A stretch of DNA of 64,000 nt from Skeletonema tropicum (GCA_037178625.1 CM074136.1:1488001-1552000); one strand, 5' to 3'; counted from the stretch's first letter, positions 22,210 through 32,689 are shown. Translations and numbers: made by a program. Notes: generated by a model from the letters alone, not told the origin.

Positions 22210-22317
22210 TACCCATACTGAAATCGAGCAGGTACGTACGCAATAGTTACACCCAATACCCAAAAAATACCTGATACCTAGGTATTTTTTCGGTGGGTAC
22301 GGAGTGGGTATACAGCC

Positions 22318-24140
22318 CTGGTAGAAACACGGTCATCTCATCGTGAACGAAGAAAATAACCCAAGTACTCCCGCTTATCAAAAAACACGCTTCATCAGCC
22401 CCTCCTTTCGGTCATCGGCATGCAAAAAATGATCCGTATGATCTCATAAAATTCACTTTTGATCTCTGGTCACTACTGCATCCAATCCTTCCTCCTCCTC
22501 ACCCATATACATCTACACAATCATGACTGAGCTTACTCATTCCGGAAAAGTCGCTCTCATCACTGGTATCACCGGCCAGGATGGATCTTACTTGACAGAA
22601 TTCTTGTTGTCCAAAGGATACACGGTGCGTGCAAACAAAAATGTCTCTTGTGTGTATGTGGCGCCTTTTAAGTTGACTGTTCGATGGTATACTTGTCCCA
22701 GGCCGGCTTTACAGAAGGATGTATGACTTCGTTTGCTCTCAAGTCGATGAGGTCTTTGTTTTCTTCAGGTTATTCTGCGTTGAGCACAGATGCCAAGAAG
22801 AAATGTTCTTTGGACTTTCGTGACATATAATTGAGCTTGGAAATGGACACTGCTGGATTAAATGGCGACAAATACATACAGCATTATGCAGCACACCGAT
22901 CAACCGCTAAAAATGGAACTTTTTGGGGAATATTCGCATCTTTCAGTTCATATAATTAATTACGTCAAATGATATGCGGGTTGCACAGAAGAACAATGGC
23001 CGACCACACAAGTTATACAAGATATGTTGGACATCATCGGCCACACTTTCACACAAAATCTGCATCGCAAATCAATTACTCACATATTGCCTCTTGCCTT
23101 TCATTACTTCTCTCTCAGGTCCACGGTATCATCCGTCGTTCTTCTTCATTCAACACCGGCCGTATCGATCACATCTACCGTGACCGTCATCAAACTGGCG
23201 TCAAGCTTTTCCTCCACTACGGTGATCTCTGTGATGCTACCAACCTTATTACAATTATTGCCAACACAAAGCCCGATGAAATCTACAACTTGGGTGCTAT
23301 GAGTCACGTTAAGGTCTCATTCGATATGCCTGAATACACCGCTGACTGCGATGGTGTTGGTGTTCTCCGTATGCTTGACGCAATCCGCGCTTGTGGACTT
23401 GAGAAGACTTGCCGTTTCTACCAAGCCTCTACCTCTGAGTTGTATGGAAAGGTCCAAGAGGTGCCCCAATCCGAGACGACTCCTTTCTACCCCCGTTCTC
23501 CCTACGCTGTTGCTAAGCAATATGCCTTCTGGATTTTGGTGAATTACCGTGAAGCTTATGGAATGCATCTTACAAACGGCATCCTATTCAACCACGAATC
23601 TCCTCGTCGTGGTGCCACCTTCGTGACGCGTAAGATCACCATTGCTGTTGCCCGTATCTCTCAAGGACTTGAAAAGACTCTCTTCCTTGGTAACATTGAC
23701 GCTAAGCGTGATTGGGGACATGCTCGTGATTATGTGAAGGGAATGTGGATGATGCTTCAAGCTGATGTTGCTGACGACTATGTTTTGGCCACCGGAGAGA
23801 CACACACAGTGAGGGAGTTTGTTGAGAAGGCATTTGCTGAAGTTGGCACTACAATTGTATGGAAGGGAGAGCGTGGAACTGTCGATGAGGTTGGAGTTGA
23901 TGCTGATGATGAATCCAGAGTTCTTGTTCGCATTGATCCCCGTTATTTCCGTCCTACTGAGGTTGAATTGCTTCTTGGAGATCCTACAAAGGCAAAGAAA
24001 GAGCTTGGATGGGAGGCTGAATTGGGCTTTGAGGGACTTGTAAAGGATATGATGGCTGCTGATTTGAAGATGGTAAAGGGCGAAACGATTGACCCCGAGG
24101 CTCCCAGACCATAAACAGGCAGGTTGATTTGCCATCACAG
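22318..24140. repeat. GMD tandem array, unit 3, truncated
   Basis: From GGTAGAAACACGGTCATCTC at about 22320 the sequence follows units 1 and 2 through the upstream region and gene, but similarity stops soon after the stop codon (about 24140-24190). Only the gene and about 200 bases upstream are kept. Confidence 0.7.
22523..24114 (+). CDS. GMD: GDP-mannose 4,6-dehydratase, copy 3
   Basis: Exon 1 is 22523-22624 and exon 2 is 23119-24114; the 494-bp intron has several small changes and a deletion compared with copies 1 and 2. The 365-residue product is the same as copy 2 as far as I can read. All cofactor and catalytic motifs are retained, including [10 protein letters not shown] and [10 protein letters not shown]. 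The stop codon is TAA here and TGA in the other copies. The 3' flank is different, so this copy may be regulated or polyadenylated differently. Three intact copies suggest a demand for GDP-fucose or GDP-rhamnose precursors for cell-surface polysaccharides. Confidence 0.95.
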
Positions 24141-24206
24141 TTCTTCTCATATTAAGGAAAGTAAAATATGTACATGTTAGACTCAACTCAAAAGGGTGTA
24201 GATGAG

Positions 24207-24430
24207 CTGACATAGCTGGCGGACGGATTGGGGAAGTGTGTGACATGAGATATGATCAGATGACGTTCCTTTTCACAGTGCACAGTCTCTTCACCTTTTT
24301 ATTCACAGTTTTGACTGAACACGAAGAAGACGAGTCACGAGAAAACGAGACACACAACAAAATAAACTTCCAACTCAGAATGACCCTTTCACCAGATGAG
24401 ATTTATATACTTATCGTGCAACGGATACGG
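24207..24430. repeat. Dispersed repeat, related to 7416-7640
   Basis: This is the second copy of the repeat beside the ankyrin gene, with the same order of segments and the same orientation. It lies between GMD copy 3 and the secreted protein gene, and no gene is seen in 24115-24596. Confidence 0.5.
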
Positions 24431-24596
24431 GCGGGTCCTCAAATCGATGGCTATCTTGTCTACTCGTCTCGGCAGTTGGTTGGAGATGTTAACCCGAGTT
24501 GTAGGAATAGAAGAATAGCGGTCTTTAAATATTAAAGAGAAGAAGAACGGCGTCTCACAAAAGTGTTAGACATAATAATTTTCTCTTTGGTCCAAA

Positions 24597-25817
24597 ATGG
24601 TCGACAAATTTGCTGACCGACGGCACCCGCACGCTCCCTCCCGCATGAAGCAGCGCAGCCGTCGAAAAGGTTCTAGCAGCCGAGGTACAACGATTCTTCT
24701 TTTCCTTACCATCGTGCTGCTGCCCAATCTTTTATTCTTTTGTTGCTCTGCCGATGAACTATCCAATCTAAATTTGGATCACCGCGCTACCACTATGACC
24801 GTAAACAATGACCCACCGCTCGGAATGCATTCACTAACAGAAGAAGAGCTTTTGCTACCTCCATTGCGTGGCTCTGCTAGAGCGAAGAGACGTAATCTTG
24901 TAAGTGTCGAAATGGCTTGATTTCATCTTTTGCATTTGTTATCTTCATGCTCATGTCTCATGTGATTTCTCGCTTAATAGGTTGAAAGGACAAAGGGGCA
25001 ACAGTTGGAGAGGCGTCTCCGATATTTTATGAGGCAGCGAGAACCCAAGAATTTTGAAACTGTGGGTGATGGGTATACTGACACTGGAGCAAAGGCAACC
25101 AAAGCAACTTCTTCTTCCAAAACAGGCAAGAGCTCTAAGTCTGGCAAGAGCTCTAAATCAGACGACAACAGCTACTCTGGCAAGAGCTCTAAAGCAGACG
25201 ACAACAGCTACTCTGGCAAGAGCTCTAAAGCAGACGACGACGACAGCTCCAAATCTGGCGACAATATCTCCAAACCTGGCAAGAGCAAACTTAGGGCATC
25301 ACAGGGTCCAACTGTATCACCTGCCCCCACTATATCACCTGCTCCTTCATCTGCACCGTCAGTGTCCTCTGCTCCATCTGCGTCTTCAGCCCCATCATCG
25401 GCTCCCTCCGTGTCTTCTGCACCAAGTAAAAGCTCACAACCAACCATTGCACCTAGTCCATCGCCAACATTGGCCCCTACAAGATATTCTCAACCAAGTA
25501 CAAGTCAACAACTCAGTCCCTCTTCTTCTGCACCTAAAGTTCCAACTAAATCTTCTCCCCCGCCAAGTAGGTCACAACCTGTCACTACCGCCGCCATGTC
25601 TTCTACCACTATATCAACAACTTCGTCAACTGTTTCTCCTCCGCCTACAGCGTCTTCAGTGACAGGCACAGATCTGGAATCACCTTCTAAATCAACTCCA
25701 GTTTCAACTCCAACTCCTCTTACAACTCCTTCTAAACCGTCATCTGCCCTGGTAAGCAAGGATACTTTTGGCGCATTCTCGTTACTCATTCTAGCCTCAC
25801 TAGTTGCACTAATGTAA
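24597..25817 (+). CDS. Secreted Ser/Lys- and Pro-rich protein, silaffin-like candidate
   Basis: Exon 1 is 24597-24899 and exon 2 is 24981-25817, joined in phase 0 across an 81-bp GT-AG intron; the product is 379 residues. A basic N-terminus precedes a hydrophobic segment (TILLFLTIVLLPNLLFF, about residues 32-48), a signal peptide or anchor. Residues 125-185 contain repeats of GKSSKS and SYSGKSSKADD, with lysines spaced by Ser-Ser. A Ser/Ala/Pro/Thr-rich stretch follows (SAPSVSSAPS types), and the last 18 residues are hydrophobic (FSLLILASLVALM), a typical GPI-anchor signal. The Lys-Ser-Ser-Lys arrangement is like that of silica-associated proteins of diatoms. The role in the cell wall is inference; a mucin-like surface glycoprotein is the alternative. 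Confidence 0.7.
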
Positions 25818-25888
25818 CCATGATTGGATCATGGTAAATAATTTTGTGTTATTCATTACGTATTGACTCATATTATGTGCGTAACTCT

Positions 25889-27319
25889 TTACTTCGACAC
25901 AAGTTCAAGATCGGCAGAAATCAAGAGATGGTCACTAGGCTCATTCGCATTAGGAAAAGGTCCACCAGAAGCAGCCACACTGGGCAACTTTGTCACACCA
26001 TTTACTTTCCACCACTCTCCAGCCACTTTTTCATCGATGATTCGAGTGGTCTTTGCCTTGCGTGATAGAAAGATGTAATCGAGTGTGCCAATGAATGGAT
26101 CCTCCTGATCTTGAATATGAGCATAGTTGGTAAATTCGGGCTCCAACCCAATCTCGGCATAGGCTGAATCCATGGCTTCTGCTTCTACAGTCCAATCTAC
26201 TCCAAATTTAGCCGGAGGAAAGGTAGGATCCGACTTATCCAAACTTCCCGTAGTGATCAGTTTGTAATGTGGTGAATCTGGCATGATATTAAAGTCACCA
26301 GCAAGAATATAGGGGACTGTATCTATACCATCCTCCTTTGTATCTCCCCCCAAACTGTCATATACATCAGCAGCCAAAGTTTGTACCCTTCTAGCCACCA
26401 TTTCCGAATGAATATTCATTACAGGAGGTGCATAAAAGGCACAGGGCATGTGATAGTTGGAGATCAAAAACGTTCCATCACCAACTGATGACGATGATGC
26501 TGCACCATTGTTGTTGTGTCGATGACGCAATGCAACCGAAACCAAGACATTAAATCGATTTTCAGACATTTCCCATGGATCAATTGGCTTTCGTTGCTCT
26601 TGCGGATGGAATCCCAACTGCTTCATTACTCGATTGCGAATAAATTGATTCACGACTGTTGAGAGTTGCTGCATCAACCCTGGACCTTTCTTTGCTGCTG
26701 CTGTATCTTCATCAATTTCCTCCCGTGGCCAACCATCAATACGTTCATCACTCAATCGACAAATGTCGACTTTGACAGTTTCAAAGTGTTCCGTCGGATA
26801 AGCGATTCCTACTCCCATGTACCCGTTAAACTTTTTGCCGTATAATCCAGTAACGAATTGATATCCCCTTTGGGCGAAGAAGGTATGTAGCTCCGAAGTG
26901 AAGGAATAACAAATTTCTTGCAATGCAAATATCGTCGGTGGTGGAGATGATGATGGTTTGTCATCTTTTTGGAGTGCATCTTCCACAATCTCACCAACCG
27001 ATGATAACGGTCGATCCATTTCCTCTTCCAACTTTTTTAGAATTAATGGCAGTCTATATTTCATCGCTAAATGCTCTGGATTGGAGTGCGTAAAGTGAGA
27101 TGGACGGGAGAGCTTTGATGAGAGGACATTGTAGGATACAATGCGGACGTTGTTGTTGTTCACGCTGCTTAGCGCAGTTGATGATGGTGGTGCTACAGTT
27201 CTTGTGGTCGTCATGAGAAATGCAATTGAGGAGGATGAGGATTTAGTAAGCGATGGTTGAAAGCTGTAGCAGTAGCGTATGAGGAGACTTGATGTGATCA
27301 ATTGCAGCCTCATGTTCAT
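25889..27319 (-). CDS. Endonuclease/exonuclease/phosphatase-family hydrolase
   Basis: Start set at the first in-frame ATG (27319), giving 476 residues. The EEP fold is clear: RIVSYNVLSSKL near residue 56, ALQEI (metal-binding Glu) near 140, GDFNIMPDS (catalytic Asp/Asn) near 360 and SDHLLISADLEL at the C-terminus (catalytic His). Members cleave phosphodiester or phosphate ester bonds with Mg2+; the closest style is the CCR4/nocturnin/Angel type, but the substrate cannot be told. The N-terminus MNMRLQLITSSLLIRYCYSF is signal-peptide-like and followed by FQPSLTKSSSS, which fits a diatom bipartite plastid presequence (Phe after the cleavage site). The gene is divergent from the PGP phosphatase gene, with only 199 bases between starts. 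Confidence 0.85.
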   Translation of the reverse strand: MNMRLQLITSSLLIRYCYSFQPSLTKSSSSSIAFLMTTTRTVAPPSSTALSSVNNNNVRIVSYNVLSSKLSRPSHFTHSNPEHLAMKYRLPLILKKLEEEMDRPLSSVGEIVEDALQKDDKPSSSPPPTIFALQEICYSFTSELHTFFAQRGYQFVTGLYGKKFNGYMGVGIAYPTEHFETVKVDICRLSDERIDGWPREEIDEDTAAAKKGPGLMQQLSTVVNQFIRNRVMKQLGFHPQEQRKPIDPWEMSENRFNVLVSVALRHRHNNNGAASSSSVGDGTFLISNYHMPCAFYAPPVMNIHSEMVARRVQTLAADVYDSLGGDTKEDGIDTVPYILAGDFNIMPDSPHYKLITTGSLDKSDPTFPPAKFGVDWTVEAEAMDSAYAEIGLEPEFTNYAHIQDQEDPFIGTLDYIFLSRKAKTTRIIDEKVAGEWWKVNGVTKLPSVAASGGPFPNANEPSDHLLISADLELVSK

Positions 27320-27518
27320 GATGTTTATGATTGTCAATGTTGCGGGTGGTTGGTTGTCGAGTGGCGGGGGCGGCGAAACCGGTCATGAAGAAACCGAACG
27401 GTATCTCAGCCAACGTCACATTTCTGAATTTTGCGTTGCTCCACAATGACATCACTGCCAGCTGCCAGCCGAAGAGGCATTTCCACTGGTGAACAAACTA
27501 CATAAGTAAACATCCAGC
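27320..27518. promoter_or_regulatory. Divergent promoter interval of the EEP and PGP phosphatase genes
   Basis: Only 199 bases separate the two start codons, so both promoters must lie here. The right part has CTGCCAGCTGCCAGC near 27456-27470. I see no clear TATA box. Shared regulation is inference from the arrangement. Confidence 0.4.
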
Positions 27519-28340
27519 ATGGTCCAATCAATCAACATAAAAGCCCTCACTACACTCGCCTCGGTTGTCCGGCGGCCATATTTAGCGGCGCCTCACGTGT
27601 TCGTTCCAACAGTATCCGGTAAGTAGTGTGCATGCTATCACTCATATCTTGTGTCACTTTTTGACCAATAATGCATCATCTTCTAAATCTCCTTCCCTCC
27701 AATACCATATGTACCAACCAAACCCATAGAAATCAACTACCAAGCACTCAGAGACCACTGCGGAATAAAAGCCGTAATCTTCGACAAGGACAACACACTA
27801 ACCGCCCCCTACGAAAATACACTCCACCCCCGTGCCCAAACCGGACTCCAATCGGCACTCGACATATTCGGTCAAAAGAACGTGGCAATAGTATCCAATT
27901 CAGCGGGGACAGATGACGATCCAGGATTTGTTGACGGGGCCGAGATTGAAAAATCATTGGGGATTGCGGTGATTAAGCATTCGGAGAAGAAGCCTGGTGG
28001 GTTGAAGGAAACAATGGCCCATTTTCCGAGTGTGGAGGAACCAAGTCAATTATGTATGGTTGGGGATCGATTATTAACTGATATAGTGTTTGGGAATCTA
28101 CATGGGATGTTGACTGTGCATGTGCTACCGTTGTGCTCGGGGGAGGAGAATAGTAAGGATAATAAGGTGGCAAAGGTGGTGAGAGCGGCGGAGAATAAGT
28201 TCATGTATGCGGATTGGTGGGGAGGGCGGAAGACGAGGAGTTACACTTTGGGGCATAAGGTTTGGAAGGGGGAGGAGGAGTGTCCTTTGATTTTGGTGGA
28301 TAAGGAGCAAGAGATTGGTAATGTGGAGGAGGAGAAGTAA
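27519..28340 (+). CDS. Phosphatidylglycerophosphate phosphatase-type HAD enzyme
   Basis: Exon 1 is 27519-27618 and exon 2 is 27730-28340, joined inside a Glu codon across a 111-bp intron; the product is 236 residues. The HAD motifs are AVIFDKDNTLT (nucleophile Asp and acid/base Asp) near residue 46, VSNSAGTDDD (motif II), and MVGDRLLTDIVFGN (motif IV). This arrangement and size match the Gep4/YqeG family, which removes phosphate from phosphatidylglycerophosphate in cardiolipin and phosphatidylglycerol synthesis. The N-terminus is basic and hydroxylated (SVVRRPYLAAPHVF), consistent with import into mitochondria. The lysine usual for motif III is probably in SEKKPGGLKE. Confidence 0.85.
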
Positions 28341-28399
28341 AAAATTATCATTGAAACAACAATGTGCTTTGATTACAATCTCTTAGAGGTTGACCATTA

Positions 28400-28690
28400 C
28401 CTAAGTAGAGTCTAGAGCTTGCTCAATGACTTGTACAAAGGAAAAACCTTATCCCATTTACGCATCACTTCATACACGATCGACAATGCTATCACATAAT
28501 GATAATGATGTCTTTCCCAGTCTCCGACTGTATTTGGATATTTTCGCAGAGCTTCCAGTATAAGTATGTTCCACACCAATGTCTACAAAATGCTGTACAG
28601 CTGCAAATTGGACATCGTTCCATTTCTGGATAGAGAAGCCGGCTAAGTGTATGGTCGTCCTCCCCAATTTTTGCCGATTCTGTTAGTTCT
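28400..28690 (-). pseudogene. LRR-family C-terminal relic
   Basis: On the minus strand the sequence near 28416-28470 encodes MRKWDKVFPLYKSLSKL, the tail of the LRR family at 3.7-5.5 kb, and the part up to 28690 aligns poorly with the remaining C-terminus. Frames are broken. It is a fragment left by duplication. Confidence 0.5.
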
Positions 28691-29145
28691 CAGCCGCCAC
28701 AGGGGCTAACCTAACCATACTTAGGCTTAAAATGCTCCTCTCGTTGAGTAGACTTTGAATCCGTGGCGTCTCTAGAGCTACAATATAAGTAGGTACTACT
28801 TAGCTAGCTAGAGAGTGGCGGAGTATTTTGTTATGTAGCTACTTTTGCCCCACTTCTAGCTAGAGCAGGGTTTAAGGATAACCCCAAATATAGCCCCTTC
28901 TCCCAATTTACCCTGGTCTTCAGCGACCAAGAACACATTCACTTAAGCTCGATTCCAAAACAGCTCAGGGACGATGCGGATTTGAACTCCTCTCACTCTC
29001 AGCTTTCCATAGCTATGTTGAACATTTATTTCTTGAGGTCAAATACTCGCTGAGAACTAACATGCTGGGGAGGATGACCATACACTTAGATAGCCAGGCA
29101 GCCTATATCTTTCTGGCTCTGTTCATTTTCTCGAATCGCTCTCAT

Positions 29146-29430
29146 TTACACGTGTGGGGGCATCCAACTTCCAATTCGATGTATGAAACACCAGCGATTC
29201 GGATCAGCGACTGCGTTTAAGCTACTTTCATCGAATACTGCCACACGCCACACACAATGCCCCTTCTCCGACTTCACCCTTATCCACAATATTTTCACTG
29301 AGGATCGGATCTCTGTGTTACTGCGGAGAGTACCTACAGCATCACTGTCATTAAAATCATTTTCATTCAGATCAAGTTTTTTCAACCTTGGATTTGTAGC
29401 CAGGAAATCCAACATAAGCTATACACACTT
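29146..29430 (-). pseudogene. LRR-family relic, repeat region
   Basis: The minus strand reads MLDFLATNPRLKKLDLNEND, then FNDSDAV, then DESSLNAVADPNRW. These correspond to the LRR repeats and C-terminal part of the gene at 3853-5451 (NFLATNPMLEILYLEDNDLN and DESSLNAAVDSNHF). Frames shift inside, and the N-terminal half is absent. Confidence 0.6.
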
Positions 29431-30293
29431 GCTACTCTTGCTACTTGCTTTCCCCTTCCCCCTTCCCCCTCCCCCATCATCACTGTCTTAAGTATGTAAG
29501 TAAGTAGTACTCCTAAGTTGTAGTAGGCTAACCTGTGCTAACCCTAAAAGTAACCCTAACCCTCGCTCAGAGAATGTAGCTTGATGTCATTTGTCATTTC
29601 AAAATCTAACCTAGAGAGAGCAAGGTACAATAAAGGCGAAATATCCACGTGGAACTTGCTGAGATAGGCGGACAGACGATCAGGGAGCATGACAGGTTAA
29701 AATGATGTCATCTACCATTTCCCATCTAGCCTAGAGAAGGCAGCTGTTCGGCGACTCGGACTTACTCCTAACATTGAGTGAGGTCGTACCTGTATCAATA
29801 ATGTATGCAGGTTGCGGTAAGTAGGCCTACTGGGAACTGGGATAGGGGGCGTGACGTCTGTTTTGGGGAGTGGGGAGAGGTTTCACAGGAGATTTTGAGT
29901 CATTTTGAGGGTATATGTTGTCCTTTTACGGGTATTAGTAGCTGATTTATACCCGATTATCCACAGTTGTATGTTGGGCCCACTGAAACGCCGCCAGCAA
30001 GAGCGAGAGAACCAAAAGTGCCAATTACCCCGATAGGCCTGTTATGTGACCTTTGTGTAATCGCGACGGAGAAACAAGTTTTTCCGCTAGGTGCCGATTT
30101 GAATCTATTACGTCATACAATGTGAAATGATGAAGTCAGAGCAGCTGCCCTGCTTCAATCAATAGAAATTCAAGTCGGCTGCGCTCTGCTTCAATCACAT
30201 TATCATTTTGTACCATCACCAACCCTTTCAGTAGCTCTGCCACCATCGGCTCCTTCTTGCACGACATATTATCACCAGCCATACAATATCATC
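29431..30293. other. Intergenic region, no gene recognised
   Basis: It contains a short interstitial telomere-like run (CCCTAACCC, 29551-29562) and direct repeats around AATGTAGCTTGATGTCAT (29574) and AATGATGTCATCTACCAT (29700). The last 150 bases are the upstream region of the next gene, related to the one before 32180. Confidence 0.4.
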
Positions 30294-31013
30294 ATGAACA
30301 GCACATCATGTCACACAACGAAGCACGAGCACCAGTCTCGCGATAACATTCCTGGCATAGTCTCCTCCACAGCTCCTGCTGCCTCCGTCGAGGCGTTAGA
30401 GGCCAAGATCTCTCCATTGGAGATGCTAGTTGCTCAAAACGCTTCTGAATGTAGCTCTTTATCCTCTCTTTCTATCTCTACTGCTGTTGCCAATGCTTCT
30501 GTCGTAGAAGGAAGTGACATGAAAGAACTGCGCATTCCGACGAAGAGTGTGAACTGTGACCCAGGTCCTACTCTAAACCCAGCATCTTGTGCCTCCGGGC
30601 TTGCGCTAATTGGCGGCGGCGAAAAAGACAGTTCTATGACGACTGCTCTTTCCAAATCTACTAACGATGCCAATGTCAACGCTGGCTCAAGAGAACGAAG
30701 TTACATGGGCACGCAAGATCTGCGCATTCCGACGAAGAGTGAGAACTGTGAACCAGGCCCTACTCTAAACCCAGCATCTTGTGCCTCCGGACTTGCCCTG
30801 ATCGGCGGTGGCTTCGGAGAAGAAGAAGGCGACGATTGGACCTCCGCTCTATCTCTGACTATGCAAGTTGAGAGAATTTATGATGCCCAAGTCCAAGGCA
30901 ACACGCACAGGCGAAATCCTTCGCATCCAAATGAAGAATGGGGTGATCTTCATTATCCTCAAGCTCAAGGCAATATGTTTTTAGGCCCTCGAGCTCAAGG
31001 CAATATATTTTAG
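30294..31013 (+). CDS. Unknown protein, internally repeated; duplicated gene A
   Basis: An ATG-started frame of 239 residues. Two copies of a block containing LRIPTKSxNCxPGPTLNPAS and CASGLALIGGG lie at about residues 77-110 and 143-176. The C-terminus has two related YPQAQGNMF/PRAQGNIF ends. No signal peptide or known domain. A second gene, 32180-32689, has a near-identical N-terminus and only one block. The preserved frame over both copies, with changes mostly conservative, suggests a real protein. A minus-strand frame inside the repeat is a shadow. I do not recognise the function. Confidence 0.6.
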   Translation: MNSTSCHTTKHEHQSRDNIPGIVSSTAPAASVEALEAKISPLEMLVAQNASECSSLSSLSISTAVANASVVEGSDMKELRIPTKSVNCDPGPTLNPASCASGLALIGGGEKDSSMTTALSKSTNDANVNAGSRERSYMGTQDLRIPTKSENCEPGPTLNPASCASGLALIGGGFGEEEGDDWTSALSLTMQVERIYDAQVQGNTHRRNPSHPNEEWGDLHYPQAQGNMFLGPRAQGNIF

Positions 31014-31561
31014 GTAAAGACGATATCTGAACTTGCTTGACAGGTTCCAATATCAATTAGTACTAATCAAGTAGTAGCAATCAACTAGTCGTAATCTAGG
31101 TGATCATACTCATAATAACTTAAAAAGGAGCGCATCAAGCGCATCCTCAATAGTGTTTAGAGAGTCCTAAGAAATGATAGTGTCAACATTTATCCTTAAC
31201 GAATTATTGCGTAATTACTCATAAGTTTCAAAGTACAATATGAAAATGCATGGATAAAGAGCACGAGCACACAAGTTTGACGACTTACCAAACTGCTTGA
31301 CCTCCATACGTTCTTGGAGCCAGTGCTCATCTTGAGTCGATCTCCCTTGAGCGCCAAATATCAATGACTGCAGGATAGGAGAGGGGTGATTCACGATCCA
31401 TGATGATAAACGCTCAGTGTTGAGAGGATTTCGAACTGGTGTCGTACTCACAGTGTGCGGTACTAGTCGGCTGTCGATGTGAAGAATTGTCGATGTAAAG
31501 AACGTATTTTGTTGCATAGTGGCGCTGTTCTTCAGTTGTTGGTGCTTTGAGCACTTGTATG

Positions 31562-31629
<68 letters not shown>

Positions 31630-32179
31630 TCTAGAGAGAGAGAGTTATGCAACGAATGTTTATTGATTGCGATTGTGACGCGACCACGGTGAGGATCTAG
31701 CAAGGCAGCTGTTCCGAGACTTCATCATCTTGTCAATTTACATAATAGCATTGTCACGCTGTTGAGAATTCTGTTTCTCCGCCACGTTTCGATTTGCAAT
31801 TGAACTGTGAACTTCCCTCACCACAACGGTTCACGCCTCGTGTGATTTGACCGTTAACGTCTCTCGTAATTTTTCTACTTTTTTGTCATATAGTATTAGA
31901 CATTTGTTCAAGTTCGTCGTAGTTATTGTGTCACGGTTCTAGAAAATTTAGAATCTTCCAAAAGCGCTAACGGTCGCCGTGAACCGTCGTGCTCCGGACC
32001 CGGGAATAGAAGTTGATGTGATGTTGATGTTGATGTTCGTTGATGTTGATGTTGAGAGAGGTAAACCCATTTTCAATCAAGTCGTTCTCTCAGCAGTCCG
32101 GAGTACTGCATCACATAAACCATCACCACCCTCTAGAGGACATATTATTATTATCTCCAGCCAGCCATACAATATCATC
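31014..32179. other. Intergenic region with (GA)n and duplication flank
   Basis: A (GA)28 microsatellite lies at 31565-31621. The region after it (31622-31840) matches 33095-33240 in part, so the duplication that made the two genes at 30294 and 32180 included their 3' flanks. Minus-strand frames across it are driven by the microsatellite. No gene is supported. Confidence 0.5.
31565..31621. repeat. (GA)28 microsatellite
   Basis: Uninterrupted GA dinucleotides on the plus strand, flanked by GTAG and GCGAGCGAGTC. A shorter, interrupted version lies in the duplicate at 33070-33115. Confidence 0.95.
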
Positions 32180-32689
32180 ATGAACAGCACGTCATGCCAC
32201 ACAACGAAGCACGAGCACCAGTCTCGCGATAACATTCCTGGCATAGTCTCCTCCACAGCTCCTGCAGCCTCCTTCGAGGCGTTAGAGGCCAAGATCTCTC
32301 CATTGGAGATGCTACGCGTTCGAAAAGCTTCTGAATGTAGCTCTTTATCCTCTCTTTCTAGCTCTGTCGCTGTTGTCAATACTTCTGTCGCTGTCGTAAA
32401 AGGAAGTGACATGAAAGAACTGCGCATTCCGACGAAGAGTGAGAACTGTGAACCAGGCCCTACCCTAAACCCAGCATCTTGTGCCTCCGGACTTGCCCTG
32501 ATCGGCGGCATCTTCGGAGAAGGAGAAGGCGACAATTGGACCTCCGCTCTATCTCTGACTATGCAAGTTGAGAGAATTTATGATGCCCAAGTCCAGGGCA
32601 ACACGCACAGGCGAAATCCTTCGCATCCAAATGAAGACTGGGGTGATCTTCATTATCCTCAAGCTCGATGGCAATATGTTTTTAGGTAG
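32180..32689 (+). CDS. Unknown protein; duplicated gene B
   Basis: Start set at ATG 32180, which aligns with the start of the gene at 30294; a frame open further upstream begins without an ATG. The 169-residue protein begins MNSTSCHTTKHEHQSRDNIP, exactly as in gene A, and has one PGPTLNPAS block followed by LALIGGIFGEGEGDNW. It ends RWQYVFR where a one-base change of the last AQGN repeat shifts the frame relative to gene A. So B lacks the tandem block and has a different last seven residues. Function unknown. Confidence 0.55.
   Translation: MNSTSCHTTKHEHQSRDNIPGIVSSTAPAASFEALEAKISPLEMLRVRKASECSSLSSLSSSVAVVNTSVAVVKGSDMKELRIPTKSENCEPGPTLNPASCASGLALIGGIFGEGEGDNWTSALSLTMQVERIYDAQVQGNTHRRNPSHPNEDWGDLHYPQARWQYVFR

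Larger units (their letters stand above)
20870..22317. mobile_element. Inverted-repeat element interrupted by a pogo-like element
   Basis: GGCTGTATACC at 20870-20880 and GGTATACAGCC at 22307-22317 are perfect complements, and the next 40 bases inside each end are also related (GTATTGGGTA and TACCTAGGTA motifs). The ends lie within the XPG gene head on the left and the GMD unit 3 edge on the right. No target duplication is evident. Without the nested element it is about 380 bp and has no coding capacity. Confidence 0.6.

Noticed and set aside
28961..29040. Possible tRNA on the minus strand (GGAGTTCAAATCC resembles a T-loop).
   Set aside because: No A box, no fitting T stem and no matching acceptor stem were found.
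29551..29562. Telomere-like CCCTAACCC run.
   Set aside because: Only about two units, too short to mark a former chromosome end.
31215..31703. 162-codon minus-strand frame with a Ser/Leu run.
   Set aside because: The run is made by the (GA)28 microsatellite, and the rest has no coding character.
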